Assembly: GCA_024693045.1 (NCBI GenBank)
Contig: JAILLQ010000038.1
Coordinates: forward strand, 1 to 64,000
Source of the DNA: Treponema sp.
GTDB taxonomy: Bacteria > Spirochaetota > Spirochaetia > Treponematales > Treponemataceae
Direction of reading: 5' to 3'
Length of the DNA: 64,000 nucleotides
The translations under genes and the position numbers were made by a program. The notes under the pieces are model-generated. The model was not told where the DNA came from, searched no databases, and saw nothing but the letters and a program-made list of their open reading frames with translations. Shown piece by piece: positions 1-11,233 of the stretch. Each line of letters opens with the position of its first letter. Positions within the stretch are counted from its first letter, which is position 1.

Positions 1-219
<219 letters not shown>

Positions 220-244
220 TTATTTCTAATTTAATGAATTTTAC

Positions 245-273
245 ATTATTCGTCTACATATAATATCTTTCAA
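245..273 (-). promoter_or_regulatory. Candidate promoter of gap
   Basis: On the minus strand TTGAAA and AATAAT are separated by 17 bases, followed by an untranslated leader of about 45 bases that ends in a GGAG ribosome site. This is a match by eye to the sigma-70 consensus in AT-rich DNA, so chance similarity is possible. Confidence 0.5.
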
Positions 274-282
274 AAAAGTTAA

Positions 283-2868
283 TTAACTAAAAGAAAGACA
301 ATTTCCATCAGATGAAACTGAAATTGTAGAACCCTCATTAAATTTTCCGGCAAGCAATTCCTTTGAAAGAGGATTTTCGACCCAGTTTTGAACAGCTCTT
401 TTTACAGGTCGGGCACCAAAAGCTGGGTCATATCCTTTTTCGGAAAGGAAATCGATTGCAGAATCATCAAAATGAATTGAAATTCTCTTATCTTCAAGGC
501 GTCTGGCAAGACGGTCAAGCTGAATTTTTACAATTCCTCCAATGCATTCTTTTCCTAATTTCTGGAACATTACTATTTCATCTATACGGTTCAAAAATTC
601 CGGTCGGAAATGCTGTTTTAAAAGTCCGTCAATTCTTTCCTTTGTTTCAGATGAAATTTCAGAGGAAGATTCGTCAAGCAAAAATTCACTGCCAAGATTA
701 CTAGTCATAATAATAATCGTATTCTTGAAATCAACCACTCTTCCCTGGCCATCAGTTAAACGTCCGTCATCAAGTACCTGAAGCAAAACATTGAAAACAT
801 CTGGATGAGCTTTTTCAACTTCATCGAAGAGAACAACACTGTATGGTCTACGACGAACGGCTTCTGTAAGCTGGCCTCCTTCATCATAACCAACATATCC
901 CGGAGGTGCTCCAATAAGTCTAGAAACGCTGAATTTTTCCATGTACTCAGACATATCTATTCGAGTAAGAGCCTTTTCATCATTGAAAAGGAAATCTGCA
1001 AGAGTTTTTGCAAGTTCAGTTTTACCTACTCCAGTAGGTCCAATAAAGAGGAAGGAGCCCAGCGGTCTATTAGGATCACTTAAGCCACTTCGATTTCTGC
1101 GTATTGCATCACTGACAACCTGAACGGCTTCATTTTGCCCTATAACTCTTTTATGCAGAACATCTTCCAGTTGAAGATATTTCTGTTTTTCACTTGTCAT
1201 CATTTTGCTTACAGGTATTCCTGTCCAAGTCGATACAACTTTTGCTATGTCTTCTTCAGTAACACTCTGTCGTAACAGGCTTTCTCTTTCAGGATTAGCA
1301 TCCCTCTCTTTGTCGGCTTTTACAGCTTCTTCCAAATCTTTTTGTAAATTAGGAATGACACTGTATTTCAGTTCAGCAGCCTTTGCCAGATTTCCTTCAC
1401 GAGTGTATTTTTCCTCTTCAAAGCGGGCATTTTCAAGCTGTTCCTTTAAATTCCTGCTTTTATCAATAGAAGATTTTTCATTCTGCCACTGAAGTTTCAT
1501 AGCGTCTCTTTTAGAAGAAAAATCAGAAAGTTCTTTTTCGAGTTTTACAAGACGTTCCTTTGAAGCTTCATCATCTTCTTTTGAAAGAGACTGTTTTTCA
1601 ATCTGAAGCTGAAGAATTTTTCTTTCAACTTGGTCAAGTTCTGTAGGCTGACTTTCTATTTCCATCTTTAATCGGCTTGCAGCTTCATCAACAAGATCTA
1701 TAGCCTTATCAGGCATAAAACGATTAGTAATATACCTGTTAGAAAGAATGGCTGCACTGACCAAAGCTTCATCTTCGATAGTTACCCCGTGATGAATTTC
1801 ATATTTTTCCCTAAGGCCTCGTAAAATTGCTATGGTATCTTCTATTCCCGGTTCTGCACAGTAAACTTGCTGGAACCTTCGCTCAAGAGCTGCGTCTTTT
1901 TCAATGTATTTTCTATATTCATCTAAAGTTGTAGCCCCGATTACATGAAGTTCACCCCGGCTCAAGGCTGGTTTTAACAGATTTGAAGCATCCATACTGC
2001 CCTCACTTGCCCCGGCACCAACAATTGTATGAAGTTCATCTATAAAAAGAATAATCTGTCCTTCGGATTTTACGACTTCAGTAATTACAGCTTTAAGTCT
2101 TTCTTCAAACTCGCCACGGAATTTTGCTCCGGCAACAAGGCTTCCCATATCAAGAGAAAGGAGTCTCTTATCTTTTAAACTTTCCGGCACATCTCCGCTT
2201 GCAACGCGTCTGGCAAGCCCTTCTACAATAGCAGTCTTTCCAACCCCTGGTTCACCGATTAAAACTGGATTGTTTTTTGTACGGCGGCAAAGTACCTGCA
2301 TTACTCGACGAATTTCTTCATCCCTTCCGATTACAGGGTCAATTTTATCCTGGCGGGCACGGGCAGTTAAATCAGTACAATATTTTTCAAGACTTCTCAT
2401 CTTGCTTTCCGGATCCTGACTGTCTATCGTCTGATTACCCCTTACGCTTTTTAAAGCTTCTAAAATTGAATCTCGGTTTATGCCATTTTTTCTTAAAAGG
2501 TCTCCAACCCTGCTGTCAGAATCAGACATTGAAAGAAAAATATGCTCGCAGGAAAGGTACTGATCTTTAAGTGCAGCCATTTCACCTTCCGCTTTAGCAA
2601 GAACTTTCTGAGCCTGATCGGCAAGACGCATTTGAGTATTACCAGTAACCTTTGGAAACTGATTTAATAATTCTGTAACTTGGTTTTTAAGATTTTGTAG
2701 GGAAAGCCCGATTCTTTCTACAATAGGGGGAACAATTCCATCTTTTTGTGAAAGTAAAACTGACAAAAGATGTTCAAGCCCTATTTCTGAATGATCATTT
2801 CTCTGAGCAAGAGCACTGGCTTCCTGAAGTGCATCCTGCAGTTTAAGTGTAAAATGTTCGTAATCCAT
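283..2868 (-). CDS. clpB: ATP-dependent disaggregase ClpB
   Basis: ClpB is a hexameric AAA+ chaperone that threads aggregated proteins through its pore together with the DnaK system in the cytoplasm. The 861-residue product is full length for the family. It has an N-terminal Clp repeat domain (residues 1-145), a first ATPase domain with Walker [10 protein letters not shown] near residue 205, a long charged coiled-coil middle domain (about 400-530), and a second ATPase domain with Walker [10 protein letters not shown] and the R-P-E-F-L-N-R-I-D motif. The track start at 2895 is nine codons too early: the ATG at 2868 has GGAGGTAATT directly upstream and gives the standard start [17 protein letters not shown]. 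No CIRCE heat-shock operator is visible upstream. Confidence 0.97.
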   Translation of the reverse strand: MDYEHFTLKLQDALQEASALAQRNDHSEIGLEHLLSVLLSQKDGIVPPIVERIGLSLQNLKNQVTELLNQFPKVTGNTQMRLADQAQKVLAKAEGEMAALKDQYLSCEHIFLSMSDSDSRVGDLLRKNGINRDSILEALKSVRGNQTIDSQDPESKMRSLEKYCTDLTARARQDKIDPVIGRDEEIRRVMQVLCRRTKNNPVLIGEPGVGKTAIVEGLARRVASGDVPESLKDKRLLSLDMGSLVAGAKFRGEFEERLKAVITEVVKSEGQIILFIDELHTIVGAGASEGSMDASNLLKPALSRGELHVIGATTLDEYRKYIEKDAALERRFQQVYCAEPGIEDTIAILRGLREKYEIHHGVTIEDEALVSAAILSNRYITNRFMPDKAIDLVDEAASRLKMEIESQPTELDQVERKILQLQIEKQSLSKEDDEASKERLVKLEKELSDFSSKRDAMKLQWQNEKSSIDKSRNLKEQLENARFEEEKYTREGNLAKAAELKYSVIPNLQKDLEEAVKADKERDANPERESLLRQSVTEEDIAKVVSTWTGIPVSKMMTSEKQKYLQLEDVLHKRVIGQNEAVQVVSDAIRRNRSGLSDPNRPLGSFLFIGPTGVGKTELAKTLADFLFNDEKALTRIDMSEYMEKFSVSRLIGAPPGYVGYDEGGQLTEAVRRRPYSVVLFDEVEKAHPDVFNVLLQVLDDGRLTDGQGRVVDFKNTIIIMTSNLGSEFLLDESSSEISSETKERIDGLLKQHFRPEFLNRIDEIVMFQKLGKECIGGIVKIQLDRLARRLEDKRISIHFDDSAIDFLSEKGYDPAFGARPVKRAVQNWVENPLSKELLAGKFNEGSTISVSSDGNCLSFS

Positions 2869-2900
2869 AATTACCTCCAACATTTTTATCTTCACTGTTG

Positions 2901-2929
2901 AAAATAACTATGGATTAACAAAAGGACAA
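2901..2929 (-). promoter_or_regulatory. Candidate promoter of clpB
   Basis: Minus-strand TTGTCC, 17 bases, TATTTT, placed about 30 bases before the clpB ATG. The -10 box is a modest match. It lies just downstream of the stop codon of the preceding small gene, so clpB could also be read from further upstream. Confidence 0.4.
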
Positions 2930-2937
2930 GTATTTTT

Positions 2938-3276
2938 TTATTCAGCGGAATCTGTTTTTTCTGCTTTCAATTTTTCCTCTCGAATGGCAATTTCAGAATC
3001 CAAACGACGTATTTCTTCCAAAATAGTAACAACAGCTTCCTCTCCAGCAGAAAGAACAGCTTTGTCGTCATCAAGGAATTTTTCAGCAGCAAGACGACCC
3101 AGTTTTTTAAGCTGTTCATCTTTCTTTACTTCCAGCTGATGCTGTTCGATTTTTATTACACTTTTATCGCTAAAATCCTGGACAGCATTACCAGCTTTTC
3201 CAAGAGCTTTTTTTGACGATTCCAAAAATTTATCCATTCCAGTTTTAAACTTTTCTTTCATTTCTTCTTTATCCAT
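2938..3276 (-). CDS. Small charged helical protein of unknown function
   Basis: The 112-residue product starts MDKEEMKEKFKTGMDKFLESSKKALGKAGNAVQDFSDKS. It is rich in lysine and glutamate and predicted by eye to be almost entirely alpha-helical, with a coiled-coil-like C-terminal half (EEIRRLDSEIAIREEKLKAEK). There is no signal peptide or membrane segment. The start was moved from the track's 3339 to the ATG at 3276 because AGGAGG precedes it. It sits between the SpoIIE phosphatase gene and clpB on the same strand. I recognise no named family. The context beside clpB hints at a stress role, but that is only inference. Confidence 0.75.
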   Translation of the reverse strand: MDKEEMKEKFKTGMDKFLESSKKALGKAGNAVQDFSDKSVIKIEQHQLEVKKDEQLKKLGRLAAEKFLDDDKAVLSAGEEAVVTILEEIRRLDSEIAIREEKLKAEKTDSAE

Positions 3277-3381
3277 ATCATACCTCCTTCTGAATTTATA
3301 AATAGAATAAACAAGGTTACCTTTTAAATATACGCTCAAATTCTCCCATTGAAAAGGAAAATCTTTTTATTATTTTTATAC

Positions 3382-6300
3382 TTATGGTCTTTGTATTGCT
3401 ATTACTGTCAGGTCATCTTCCTGAACATCTTCCTTACAGAAGGCATAGTAGATGTAATTAGGATTTTTTGGCCTGATAATTTCACCTTTATCATCTTTTG
3501 GCTGAATTGCATAGGAATCATAAAGATTAAAATGATCTTTTAGGAAACGATCTATTGCTACATCAACTTCAACCCAATCCTTTTCACTTGCACTAGTCGG
3601 CTTGTAAAGACGGAAAACCTTTTCGATTGAAGCAAGAGCCGTAACGCATTCTTCAATGGTTCCCTGGCAATTTGAAAAATTAAATTCCAGTTTTTCACCC
3701 ACTGATGGATTCTGATCTTTCGTAAGAGAGTATGAAGAACGGTTAAGTAACGCCATTACTATGTCATTTACTCGATTTTCGCCAAATTCTTCCTTATCAA
3801 CTTCCCACTCAAGATTTCCATAAGAGTCTACAATCTGAACTCCCTCGCTATCGAGTTTAGGCTTCATAATTGCAGAATAATCAAATTTTCTTTTTGCTCG
3901 TCCGTTTTCTTCAATACCGTCTGTATAGAGTAAAAGTATATCTTTGCTCTTAAGATTAGATTTTTCAACTTTAAAACCACCCTTCATATCAACCATAAAT
4001 GTAGGGAATGGCCCAAGAGCTGGAGTTTCCACCAGTTCCTTTCGTTCTAAAAGTTTTCTTGAAGAAGAATATATGCGGAAAATCTTATCCCCCGCATGAC
4101 TCATATAAACATCTCCTGTTTTTGAATCATAGAGACAAATTACCATAGCTACGAATTTACCCTTTATGTTCAAGGATTCAAGGAAATCGTTTGCTCTGTT
4201 CAAAAATTCGTTCAGACGGGTACCATCTTTATTGAAGTTCCAGTTTTCCGCCCATTTTTTGTACAAGGTTGCTATTATTGTAACAAGAATTCCTGCTGGA
4301 GCTGCGTGGCCAGAAGCATCGCATTTAACCGAAACATAAAAGCGGTCATCCAGTTTCTTAAAATCAAAATAGTCCCCAGAAACCCCTGCAGCCCCCTTAT
4401 AATAGGCAAATTCAAAAACATTTTTGTCTTCGATACGAGAAATATTCTGTTTTACATTACCAGAAAGAGGTTCTAGAGGAACTAATCCCTGCTGAATTTC
4501 AGAGGCGTTTAACTGAAGATTCAATTCACGGGCATTAAAACCTAAATCCCTTTGCAAGCGGTTTACAGATTCACCAAGACGACCGATTTCGTTATTCGGA
4601 AGATTCTTAATTTCATTTCTTAAAAGAAGTTCCTTGTTATTTTCTTCGGAAATCTCTTTTACAACACTTTCAAGATGACTTATCGGCTTTACCATTCTTA
4701 CTGCAAAAATAATGGCAGATATAATTCCTACAAGAATAGAGAAAAGAGCGATATAAAGAACCGAATAACTGATAGTCTTAATTGAATTGTTAAGTTCATT
4801 AATCAAGGATGAAGTATCAATTCGAATAAAAACAAAACCTCTAACGAATTCAGTTGATTTTCCGCTTCTGAACAAAACCGGTCTGTAGAAGAAATAATCG
4901 GTAATTTCCCCGTCAATACGGTTTTTATCGAACTCAGGTATAGAACCAATGGATTTTGAGGCAAGCTCTGTTAGTTTTGTGTTTATATCAATATTGATAG
5001 CCTGCATCTGGGCATTTAATTCTTTTTTAAGGGAAGACTTTGCCCTGGCACTTTCCTGACTCAATTCTGATAATTTTTTTACCTGTTCTCCACAGAGTTT
5101 TACAGCTTCTTCATTTATAAGTCCTACGATTTCCTGAAATTTCTGAACAGAATCGCTGTCTTTCGAAAGCATCGAGCGCCCCGGAATGAAAGAAGTTTTT
5201 CTACTGTTCAGCATATCAATTTTTTCTGTAATGTTCTTGTCGTTTGAAGCCCATACATACAGAGGTAAGTTCTGTTTTTTTCCATCGAATGTGGAATCAG
5301 GGTAACCTGCGATAGTTACATATTGAGCTTCACTTACGGAACTAATCTGCCTTGGAAGCTGGCTGAGTTCAAGTATATCTTCTGAAGGCAGATATGAGCG
5401 GGAACCAGTTGCAATAGAAGAAAGCAAAACCCCTACCCTGTCGTTCAAACCATTTGCCAGAGTTCTGTTTTGATTTCTGATCATCTGAACACCAAGAATA
5501 AGAGTCAAAAGCACGATAATAAACACTACAAGAGAAATTGTGAAACCAGCTAGACTCTGCTTTAAACTTCCCTTTCGCTTTTTATTTTCTGCAAATACAG
5601 TTTCCATAAGAACTCCTTTTGATACTTGAGAGACAAGTTTTCTAACGGCAAAAAGCTCTCTGCAATTTTTTAGGAACTCGATTCCAAAGGCAACGATTCC
5701 GATTGCAGAAAGAATTAAAAGAATAAAAACAAGGGCACTTGTAATATAAAGCCTGTATTTATATGTTTTTGTTATAGCCCGCCATTTTGGCTTATAGTAA
5801 TAATCGTTTTCAATTTTAACAGTTCCATTAGTTTCTATCTTGAGAGCGGCCTTCTTTGTCATACAGAGGCCACGATCAGAATGAATAAGACCTACATAAT
5901 AAGAACCTTCATCCAGTTCAGAACCAAGATTAATTCCACTTATTTTCTCATTAGAAGAAACTTTAAAGCCTTTTTCGGCTGCGGTAACTACAATATCATA
6001 AGGAGCCTTTCCATCAGAATCGATAATAACTTTGGTAATAGTACCGTCAACAGTAAAGTCTTTACCGATTATATCTATTGCTACATCTCCAAAAATAGAT
6101 TCCTGCTTATTTATCTTATAAATTTGAGTTAACGGAGCGTACTTATTAACAACAAAAGCTACTTTTTCAGACTGCCCTACATGACCTGCCAAATCTATTG
6201 CAGCCACAGTCAGAACATAAAGCCCATTTTCGATATTTGTGTATTTTAAAACCGGGAAATTTACTCTTATATCATTAGAAAGATGACGCTCTTTTTCTAT

Positions 6301-8067
6301 CTGTTTTGAATTACTTGCCAGTAAATTACTGCAGTATTCTTCAGCCCCGCTTCTCTTTATATTAAGTGGATGTTTTGGTGTTGAATAATATTTGTGATTG
6401 ATTCCACATATTCGGTTTAAGGAATAATTATAGCCTGCGATATCATCATCACTTTCATCTGGCTTCCACTTTATCGAAGGTGACCTTTCTGCAAGGAATC
6501 CAGCGTTATCCTTTTGCAATTCTTCAAAAACAACCGCCTTTGGTGGAGTTAAGTCCAGACTGTAGCAGAATTCACTAGACTTTGACCAGTTTCCTGCCCG
6601 GTCCATTACGCGGACTTTTAAATACCAATCGCCTTCATCCTGAGCCGTTAAATTCAAAACTGTTGAAGAAGGTAACCTTAAATCATTTTCATCCAAAAGA
6701 GGCTGAAAATCTTTATCTTTTGACCAGCTGTAAACATAACCATCTATTCCTGAAGAATCTTTTGGCAATGTGATTTTAAACTTCACTTTTTGATTTTTAG
6801 TTCGCTGACCTTCCCTATACTTTTCTGCGCTAATAGCAGCCTGGGCGCATGTTGAATCTGGAGCCATATAGCGAATTCTATTTTTTCCCCCGGAATATGA
6901 TTCCTGCCAGACAAAAGCACAATGGTTTCTAAATTTCAAAGGTACAGGATTCCTGCAGGAACCAGAAGCAGCTTCGATTCTTTCTCTTTTCCAGGTAAAA
7001 CCATCTTTTACAGCATAATAAACGGTTTCTAATCTTCCGCTCTGAGAAAACCAGGTTGCATACAAATTATCATCTAGAGAAAAAAGTTGAACCTGACGGG
7101 CATTACCTTCATCTATGATAGTTTCTGCAGAGCGAGGAATTATTCCATTCCTGTCGATAAGAGCATAACAAATTGTTGAATTATCTGAACCAGAAGAATT
7201 GCGCTCCCAGGCAAGGTGAACTTCATCATCCTTAACAAAAGCAAAAGGAAGTTGATTGTCAAAAGAAGAATAATCATCCTGCTTGAATTCAAAAGAATCA
7301 TCTCCAGAAATCAGTACAGGTTCACTCCAGGAAGAATAATCATCTGCTGCGAAGGAAGAAAAAAGCTGGTATGTAACAAACCCTTTATTTTGCAGCTGAG
7401 TTTGAAAAATCAGATAGTTTCCAGATTCACAGGAAGCGAGAACAGGAGAGAAAGAATTTTTATACTTTTCGTCCATAAAAACCTGACGGAAATCAGACCA
7501 ATCCTGACCATTTACGGAAGAAGCCCCATAAATGTAAAAGTTATGAGTCATTATTGAACTAGTTCCACCAAGATTTTCCTGTTTTGCAAGAGAACAGAAA
7601 AGAAGAAAAGTTCCTCCCCGGGTAGCATAAATTTTTGGAGCAATAAATTCCGCCTTTTGAACCGGAAAATCATGTTTTATGAAAGTTGAACAAGCATCGT
7701 TAGAAAGAAATGTAGAAATCTGAGATTCAGAAGAAAGAGCTACTACGACAACTTTTCCGCTTTCTGAAACCGCAACCGAATATAAATCAGGAATTTCTCC
7801 AGAATATGAAAATGGACCTGCAAATTTTCGATTAATTGAAGTCTTACCATCTGAATTAATTTTAAGCACGCTCAGATATATTTTTTTTGAAGAAGAATCG
7901 ATTTCCTGCCAGAAAGCATAAGATTCGTCCTTATAAGAAAGGGAGCGAGGAAATCTAGCTTCTCCAGAAGATATTGTTTTTGCTTCTTCCCAGTAAAATT
8001 CTTGAGAAAAAACTGGTAACGAGAAAAAGAGAAATGCAAAAAACAATATAATTTTTTTTATCTGCAT
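3382..8067 (-). CDS. Giant membrane SpoIIE-type PP2C phosphatase with large periplasmic sensor
   Basis: The 1561-residue protein has a signal peptide (MQIKKIILFFAFLFFSLPVFSQ), then about 740 exported residues rich in short beta segments that resemble a beta-propeller followed by Ig-like modules. Membrane segments fall near 770-797, 839-865 and 1099-1125, enclosing a second periplasmic domain between the last two. A HAMP domain (about 1125-1180) and a C-terminal SpoIIE/PP2C domain (about 1200-1560) follow. Metal-binding acidic motifs are present: GDYFDF, CDASGHA, HAGD and LLYTDGIEE. The family dephosphorylates serine/threonine on anti-anti-sigma-type proteins. The ATG at 8067 lies one base after the stop of the upstream helical-repeat gene, so the two are probably co-transcribed. 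The ligand and target are unknown, and no STAS or RsbW partner is in the window. Confidence 0.9.
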   Translation of the reverse strand: MQIKKIILFFAFLFFSLPVFSQEFYWEEAKTISSGEARFPRSLSYKDESYAFWQEIDSSSKKIYLSVLKINSDGKTSINRKFAGPFSYSGEIPDLYSVAVSESGKVVVVALSSESQISTFLSNDACSTFIKHDFPVQKAEFIAPKIYATRGGTFLLFCSLAKQENLGGTSSIMTHNFYIYGASSVNGQDWSDFRQVFMDEKYKNSFSPVLASCESGNYLIFQTQLQNKGFVTYQLFSSFAADDYSSWSEPVLISGDDSFEFKQDDYSSFDNQLPFAFVKDDEVHLAWERNSSGSDNSTICYALIDRNGIIPRSAETIIDEGNARQVQLFSLDDNLYATWFSQSGRLETVYYAVKDGFTWKRERIEAASGSCRNPVPLKFRNHCAFVWQESYSGGKNRIRYMAPDSTCAQAAISAEKYREGQRTKNQKVKFKITLPKDSSGIDGYVYSWSKDKDFQPLLDENDLRLPSSTVLNLTAQDEGDWYLKVRVMDRAGNWSKSSEFCYSLDLTPPKAVVFEELQKDNAGFLAERSPSIKWKPDESDDDIAGYNYSLNRICGINHKYYSTPKHPLNIKRSGAEEYCSNLLASNSKQIEKERHLSNDIRVNFPVLKYTNIENGLYVLTVAAIDLAGHVGQSEKVAFVVNKYAPLTQIYKINKQESIFGDVAIDIIGKDFTVDGTITKVIIDSDGKAPYDIVVTAAEKGFKVSSNEKISGINLGSELDEGSYYVGLIHSDRGLCMTKKAALKIETNGTVKIENDYYYKPKWRAITKTYKYRLYITSALVFILLILSAIGIVAFGIEFLKNCRELFAVRKLVSQVSKGVLMETVFAENKKRKGSLKQSLAGFTISLVVFIIVLLTLILGVQMIRNQNRTLANGLNDRVGVLLSSIATGSRSYLPSEDILELSQLPRQISSVSEAQYVTIAGYPDSTFDGKKQNLPLYVWASNDKNITEKIDMLNSRKTSFIPGRSMLSKDSDSVQKFQEIVGLINEEAVKLCGEQVKKLSELSQESARAKSSLKKELNAQMQAINIDINTKLTELASKSIGSIPEFDKNRIDGEITDYFFYRPVLFRSGKSTEFVRGFVFIRIDTSSLINELNNSIKTISYSVLYIALFSILVGIISAIIFAVRMVKPISHLESVVKEISEENNKELLLRNEIKNLPNNEIGRLGESVNRLQRDLGFNARELNLQLNASEIQQGLVPLEPLSGNVKQNISRIEDKNVFEFAYYKGAAGVSGDYFDFKKLDDRFYVSVKCDASGHAAPAGILVTIIATLYKKWAENWNFNKDGTRLNEFLNRANDFLESLNIKGKFVAMVICLYDSKTGDVYMSHAGDKIFRIYSSSRKLLERKELVETPALGPFPTFMVDMKGGFKVEKSNLKSKDILLLYTDGIEENGRAKRKFDYSAIMKPKLDSEGVQIVDSYGNLEWEVDKEEFGENRVNDIVMALLNRSSYSLTKDQNPSVGEKLEFNFSNCQGTIEECVTALASIEKVFRLYKPTSASEKDWVEVDVAIDRFLKDHFNLYDSYAIQPKDDKGEIIRPKNPNYIYYAFCKEDVQEDDLTVIAIQRP

Positions 8068-8068
8068 A

Positions 8069-11000
8069 TTAAATAAGTTCTGCCTTAATTCGTTTTCTGA
8101 GTTTATCGATTTTATCAGTACGGTTCTGACTATTCTGCCATATTTGCTCCATAATTTCGTTTGCACCCGCATAATCAAATGCATTGTAACGATCCAGAGC
8201 TTCCTGATACTTTTCGTTTACCTCGAAAGTTACATTTACAACCTGAGAATCAAGTTTAACACGAATTCTATTTTTTAGCGACTTAGCTTCTTTATTTTCA
8301 CTATATTTTGCGAGTGCCTGGTCAGCTTTTGCCATAGCCTGCTTTAACAGAGTCTGGTTGGTTCCAGCCTTGTTGAAAATGTTTCTCGCCTCGGCAAGGA
8401 GTTTTGAAGATTCAGCCTTACTTGTATCCGTAATACGAACCTTAATCCCAATTTCATATTCAATTTCAAGAATAAGCTCTTTCAAGCCCGGATAATTTGG
8501 ATTCATTTCAGCAAGATCTTTGAGTTCCCCATAAACTTCAAGCTGCTTGTCCTTTTTCTTGTAATCAATCTTTGCCTGCTCAATTTTGATTTTGAATCTT
8601 TCTGCAAATCTACCCGGATCCTGGAACTGCTGAATCTTGAGCCGAAGAATATTTGCATCCTTATTCTTAGGAGCAATAGATTTAAGTTCATCAAGTTTTT
8701 TCAAAGCCTTATTGAATTCTTCAACAGCCTCTGGATTTTTGCCTTTTTTAGAAAGAGTCAGCCCCTTATCATAATTTTGGTTAGCAATACTTAAAATCTG
8801 AGTGATTTCACTAACTTTATCTGTAGGGTATCTTCCGTTATTTGCAAGCAGAGCAATTTCTACAATCGAACTGAGGTTTGAAATTTCTCCGTTATCAATT
8901 TCAGGGAATACAACATTCCATCTTTCTTTAGCTCGATTCAGATAATCCTGAGCTTCATTGTAATTGTCATTTCTGTATTCCTGATTTGCCTTTACAATAA
9001 GATTATCAACTTCATCAAAGATATAAACTTTCTGCTTGTCCTTAATTTCTGTCAGGAGATTTGTAACAGCCAGAGAACTGCTACGACTAAATTCTTCATC
9101 ATAGTTATCTTTAAGAGATTCAATATAGTAATCGCTGGCCTTGTAAGCCTGGTCGGTAGCTCGATCAAAGTTTTCACGAGAAAGAGATTTTCTTGAGTCT
9201 TTCATAGATTCATCACCCTTTCTCCTGTTTGTTTCAGCCCTTTTTACAAGTTTTTCAGCCGTAACAAGAGTTTCTCTAGATTCGATTACAACATTATCCA
9301 GACGGTTAATAGAATCTGCTATTGAAGTCGAATAATCCCAATAAGACGGGGAATAGGCACTTTCAATTTTTTTCTGTCCGTCCACAAGAACTTTTTTCGA
9401 TTTTGTGATAAAGGTAGTCAATTCTCCGGTTAAAACAACAGCCTTTTGAGAATAGCGTCGGGAATTTCCAGAAGCAGGATCTCCGTTTACAAGTTTACCA
9501 ATATTCTTTGCTTCCGCCTCTGCTCTTTCAACATAGGAAGTACCACAATCTGCATAATGTTTTGCAAGGAGCACATACACTCGAGACAGAGCCTCATCAG
9601 CATAAGAAAGAACAGCTTCTTCAAAGTCCAGAGAAGTTGCTTCTATTTTATCCCATTCGATAATATCGTCTTTAATATCAATTCCCGGACTTTTCCTTTT
9701 TTCCGAATTTTTACTAGGAATTCTAGTAAGCTGTTCCTTGTAAAGGGAGCCCCAGTTTGATTTTCTGTAGGAATTACTTTCAATGCTTTTCCTAATTCCG
9801 TCAATTGCAACAACAGAACTAAGCATATCCCCAGAAAAAGCAGAACCAACTAATTCTTCGTCAATAGCATTTTTGCGTTCAGAAATCTGAACAGCCTTAT
9901 CCCTGTAGCTATAAATCTCCAAAATATCGGAAACAATTTTTTCGGTTACAGACGCAAGACCTTCAACATAATCAACAGAAATATTGTAGTTTGGATAAGT
10001 CGGCCGATATTCTTTACCATCATCATTTTTTAAGAGGGAATAAAGTCCATTTACAGCCTTTGCGTAATTAGAATATTTTTTGATTTTTATGAGCAGAGCC
10101 TTATCAGGAAGAGAACCTAAAGCCCGGAACTTTTCAATTGAGTTTGCATCAGAAAACAAAGCAGCAAGAGAATTGATTTCTGCTGCACTAACAGCCTTCA
10201 TTTTTTCTACGGCTATGTTCCACTCTGCATCAATTGCTCCAAGAATTCCGTGATCAGGGTCATCTAGTTCTTTCCAGCCGTATACACAACCAACTGCAAG
10301 CCCCGGATATTCCTTTCCGTGAAGCAGGAATACATCCTGACTGTCCTTAGAGCTTTTCTTTGCCTTACCTTTTAGAGAAAGGGATTCCTTTTCATAAGTT
10401 TTCAAAGCAAGTCCACAATCATTCACTTCGTTTCGAATTTTTGCAAAGTCAGTAAAAACAGAACGAACACTTGAAAGACAGGAATCAATTTGATTTTCAT
10501 TTCCACCTTTAATTGCTTTAATGTAAGCTTCTACAGAAGATTCAAGTTTAGCTGAAAGAGATTCCACCTGAGAAGAAAGGGAAAGCAAGCGGGTAATTTG
10601 ATTTTCCGTATTAGCAACAATTGCAGAACCACTAAAATTCAACGAAAAGTTTTCCTTAAGGATTTCAAAACCTTCCACTGCTTTTACAGCGGCCTCTCCG
10701 TATTTTTTTTCAGCAATAAGTTTTTTTGTTTTATTCTGAATGGAACTATACTTGTACATAGAAACCAGATAGTTTGTATCTTCAACAACTTTTAATCTCG
10801 GATCAGAAGGGTTTCTTTCGATTTTGAGGATATTGTCAGTAATTAATTTTAGTTCTTCTTCTTTACCTTCTTCCCCACTTTTAATAACTTTCATCAGTTG
10901 ATTTACACTGTCTGTATAAGAATCCCTTTCCTTCAAAACCCTTGAAAGTCTGGCCTGTACAGCATCAAATTCTTCAGGATAAGCTGCAAAATACTTATTA

Positions 11001-11161
11001 AGTTCTTCAATAGCTCTTGAAAAATCTTTTTTATCCTGGGATAAAATCAACTGATCAATTTCAGCTAGAGACATTACGCCTTCAACCAGTTTTTTTTCCT
11101 TGCCAAAAAAAGTAAAAATTGAGAAAAATATAAGTGTGAAAAATAATGTTTTCTTAAACAT
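8069..11161 (-). CDS. Large exported helical-repeat protein, partner of the SpoIIE phosphatase
   Basis: The 1030-residue product starts with a hydrophobic export signal (MFKKTLFFTLIFFSIFTFFG) and is then almost wholly helical. TPR-like units are visible in the C-terminal half, for example ANQEYRNDNYNEAQDYLNRAKERW and NYDKGLTLSKKGKNPEAVEEFNKALKKL. The last units end at a final TPR-like segment (QEALDRYNAFDYAGANEIMEQIW). The GAAGGAA ribosome site precedes the ATG. The stop codon is one base before the start of the SpoIIE gene, so this protein probably works with that sensor, perhaps as a periplasmic scaffold. That role is inference; no enzyme motif is visible. Confidence 0.85.
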   Translation of the reverse strand: MFKKTLFFTLIFFSIFTFFGKEKKLVEGVMSLAEIDQLILSQDKKDFSRAIEELNKYFAAYPEEFDAVQARLSRVLKERDSYTDSVNQLMKVIKSGEEGKEEELKLITDNILKIERNPSDPRLKVVEDTNYLVSMYKYSSIQNKTKKLIAEKKYGEAAVKAVEGFEILKENFSLNFSGSAIVANTENQITRLLSLSSQVESLSAKLESSVEAYIKAIKGGNENQIDSCLSSVRSVFTDFAKIRNEVNDCGLALKTYEKESLSLKGKAKKSSKDSQDVFLLHGKEYPGLAVGCVYGWKELDDPDHGILGAIDAEWNIAVEKMKAVSAAEINSLAALFSDANSIEKFRALGSLPDKALLIKIKKYSNYAKAVNGLYSLLKNDDGKEYRPTYPNYNISVDYVEGLASVTEKIVSDILEIYSYRDKAVQISERKNAIDEELVGSAFSGDMLSSVVAIDGIRKSIESNSYRKSNWGSLYKEQLTRIPSKNSEKRKSPGIDIKDDIIEWDKIEATSLDFEEAVLSYADEALSRVYVLLAKHYADCGTSYVERAEAEAKNIGKLVNGDPASGNSRRYSQKAVVLTGELTTFITKSKKVLVDGQKKIESAYSPSYWDYSTSIADSINRLDNVVIESRETLVTAEKLVKRAETNRRKGDESMKDSRKSLSRENFDRATDQAYKASDYYIESLKDNYDEEFSRSSSLAVTNLLTEIKDKQKVYIFDEVDNLIVKANQEYRNDNYNEAQDYLNRAKERWNVVFPEIDNGEISNLSSIVEIALLANNGRYPTDKVSEITQILSIANQNYDKGLTLSKKGKNPEAVEEFNKALKKLDELKSIAPKNKDANILRLKIQQFQDPGRFAERFKIKIEQAKIDYKKKDKQLEVYGELKDLAEMNPNYPGLKELILEIEYEIGIKVRITDTSKAESSKLLAEARNIFNKAGTNQTLLKQAMAKADQALAKYSENKEAKSLKNRIRVKLDSQVVNVTFEVNEKYQEALDRYNAFDYAGANEIMEQIWQNSQNRTDKIDKLRKRIKAELI

Positions 11162-11233
11162 TTCCTTCTTTGATTTTCGGTAGTTTACATATAGAATATA
11201 CGAAAAATAGTCGAAGATAAATAAGAAGATACT

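Noticed and set aside
276-288. AGTTAATTAACT followed by a T-run after clpB as a terminator
   Set aside because: The stem is only AT pairs and four bases per arm, too weak to rely on.
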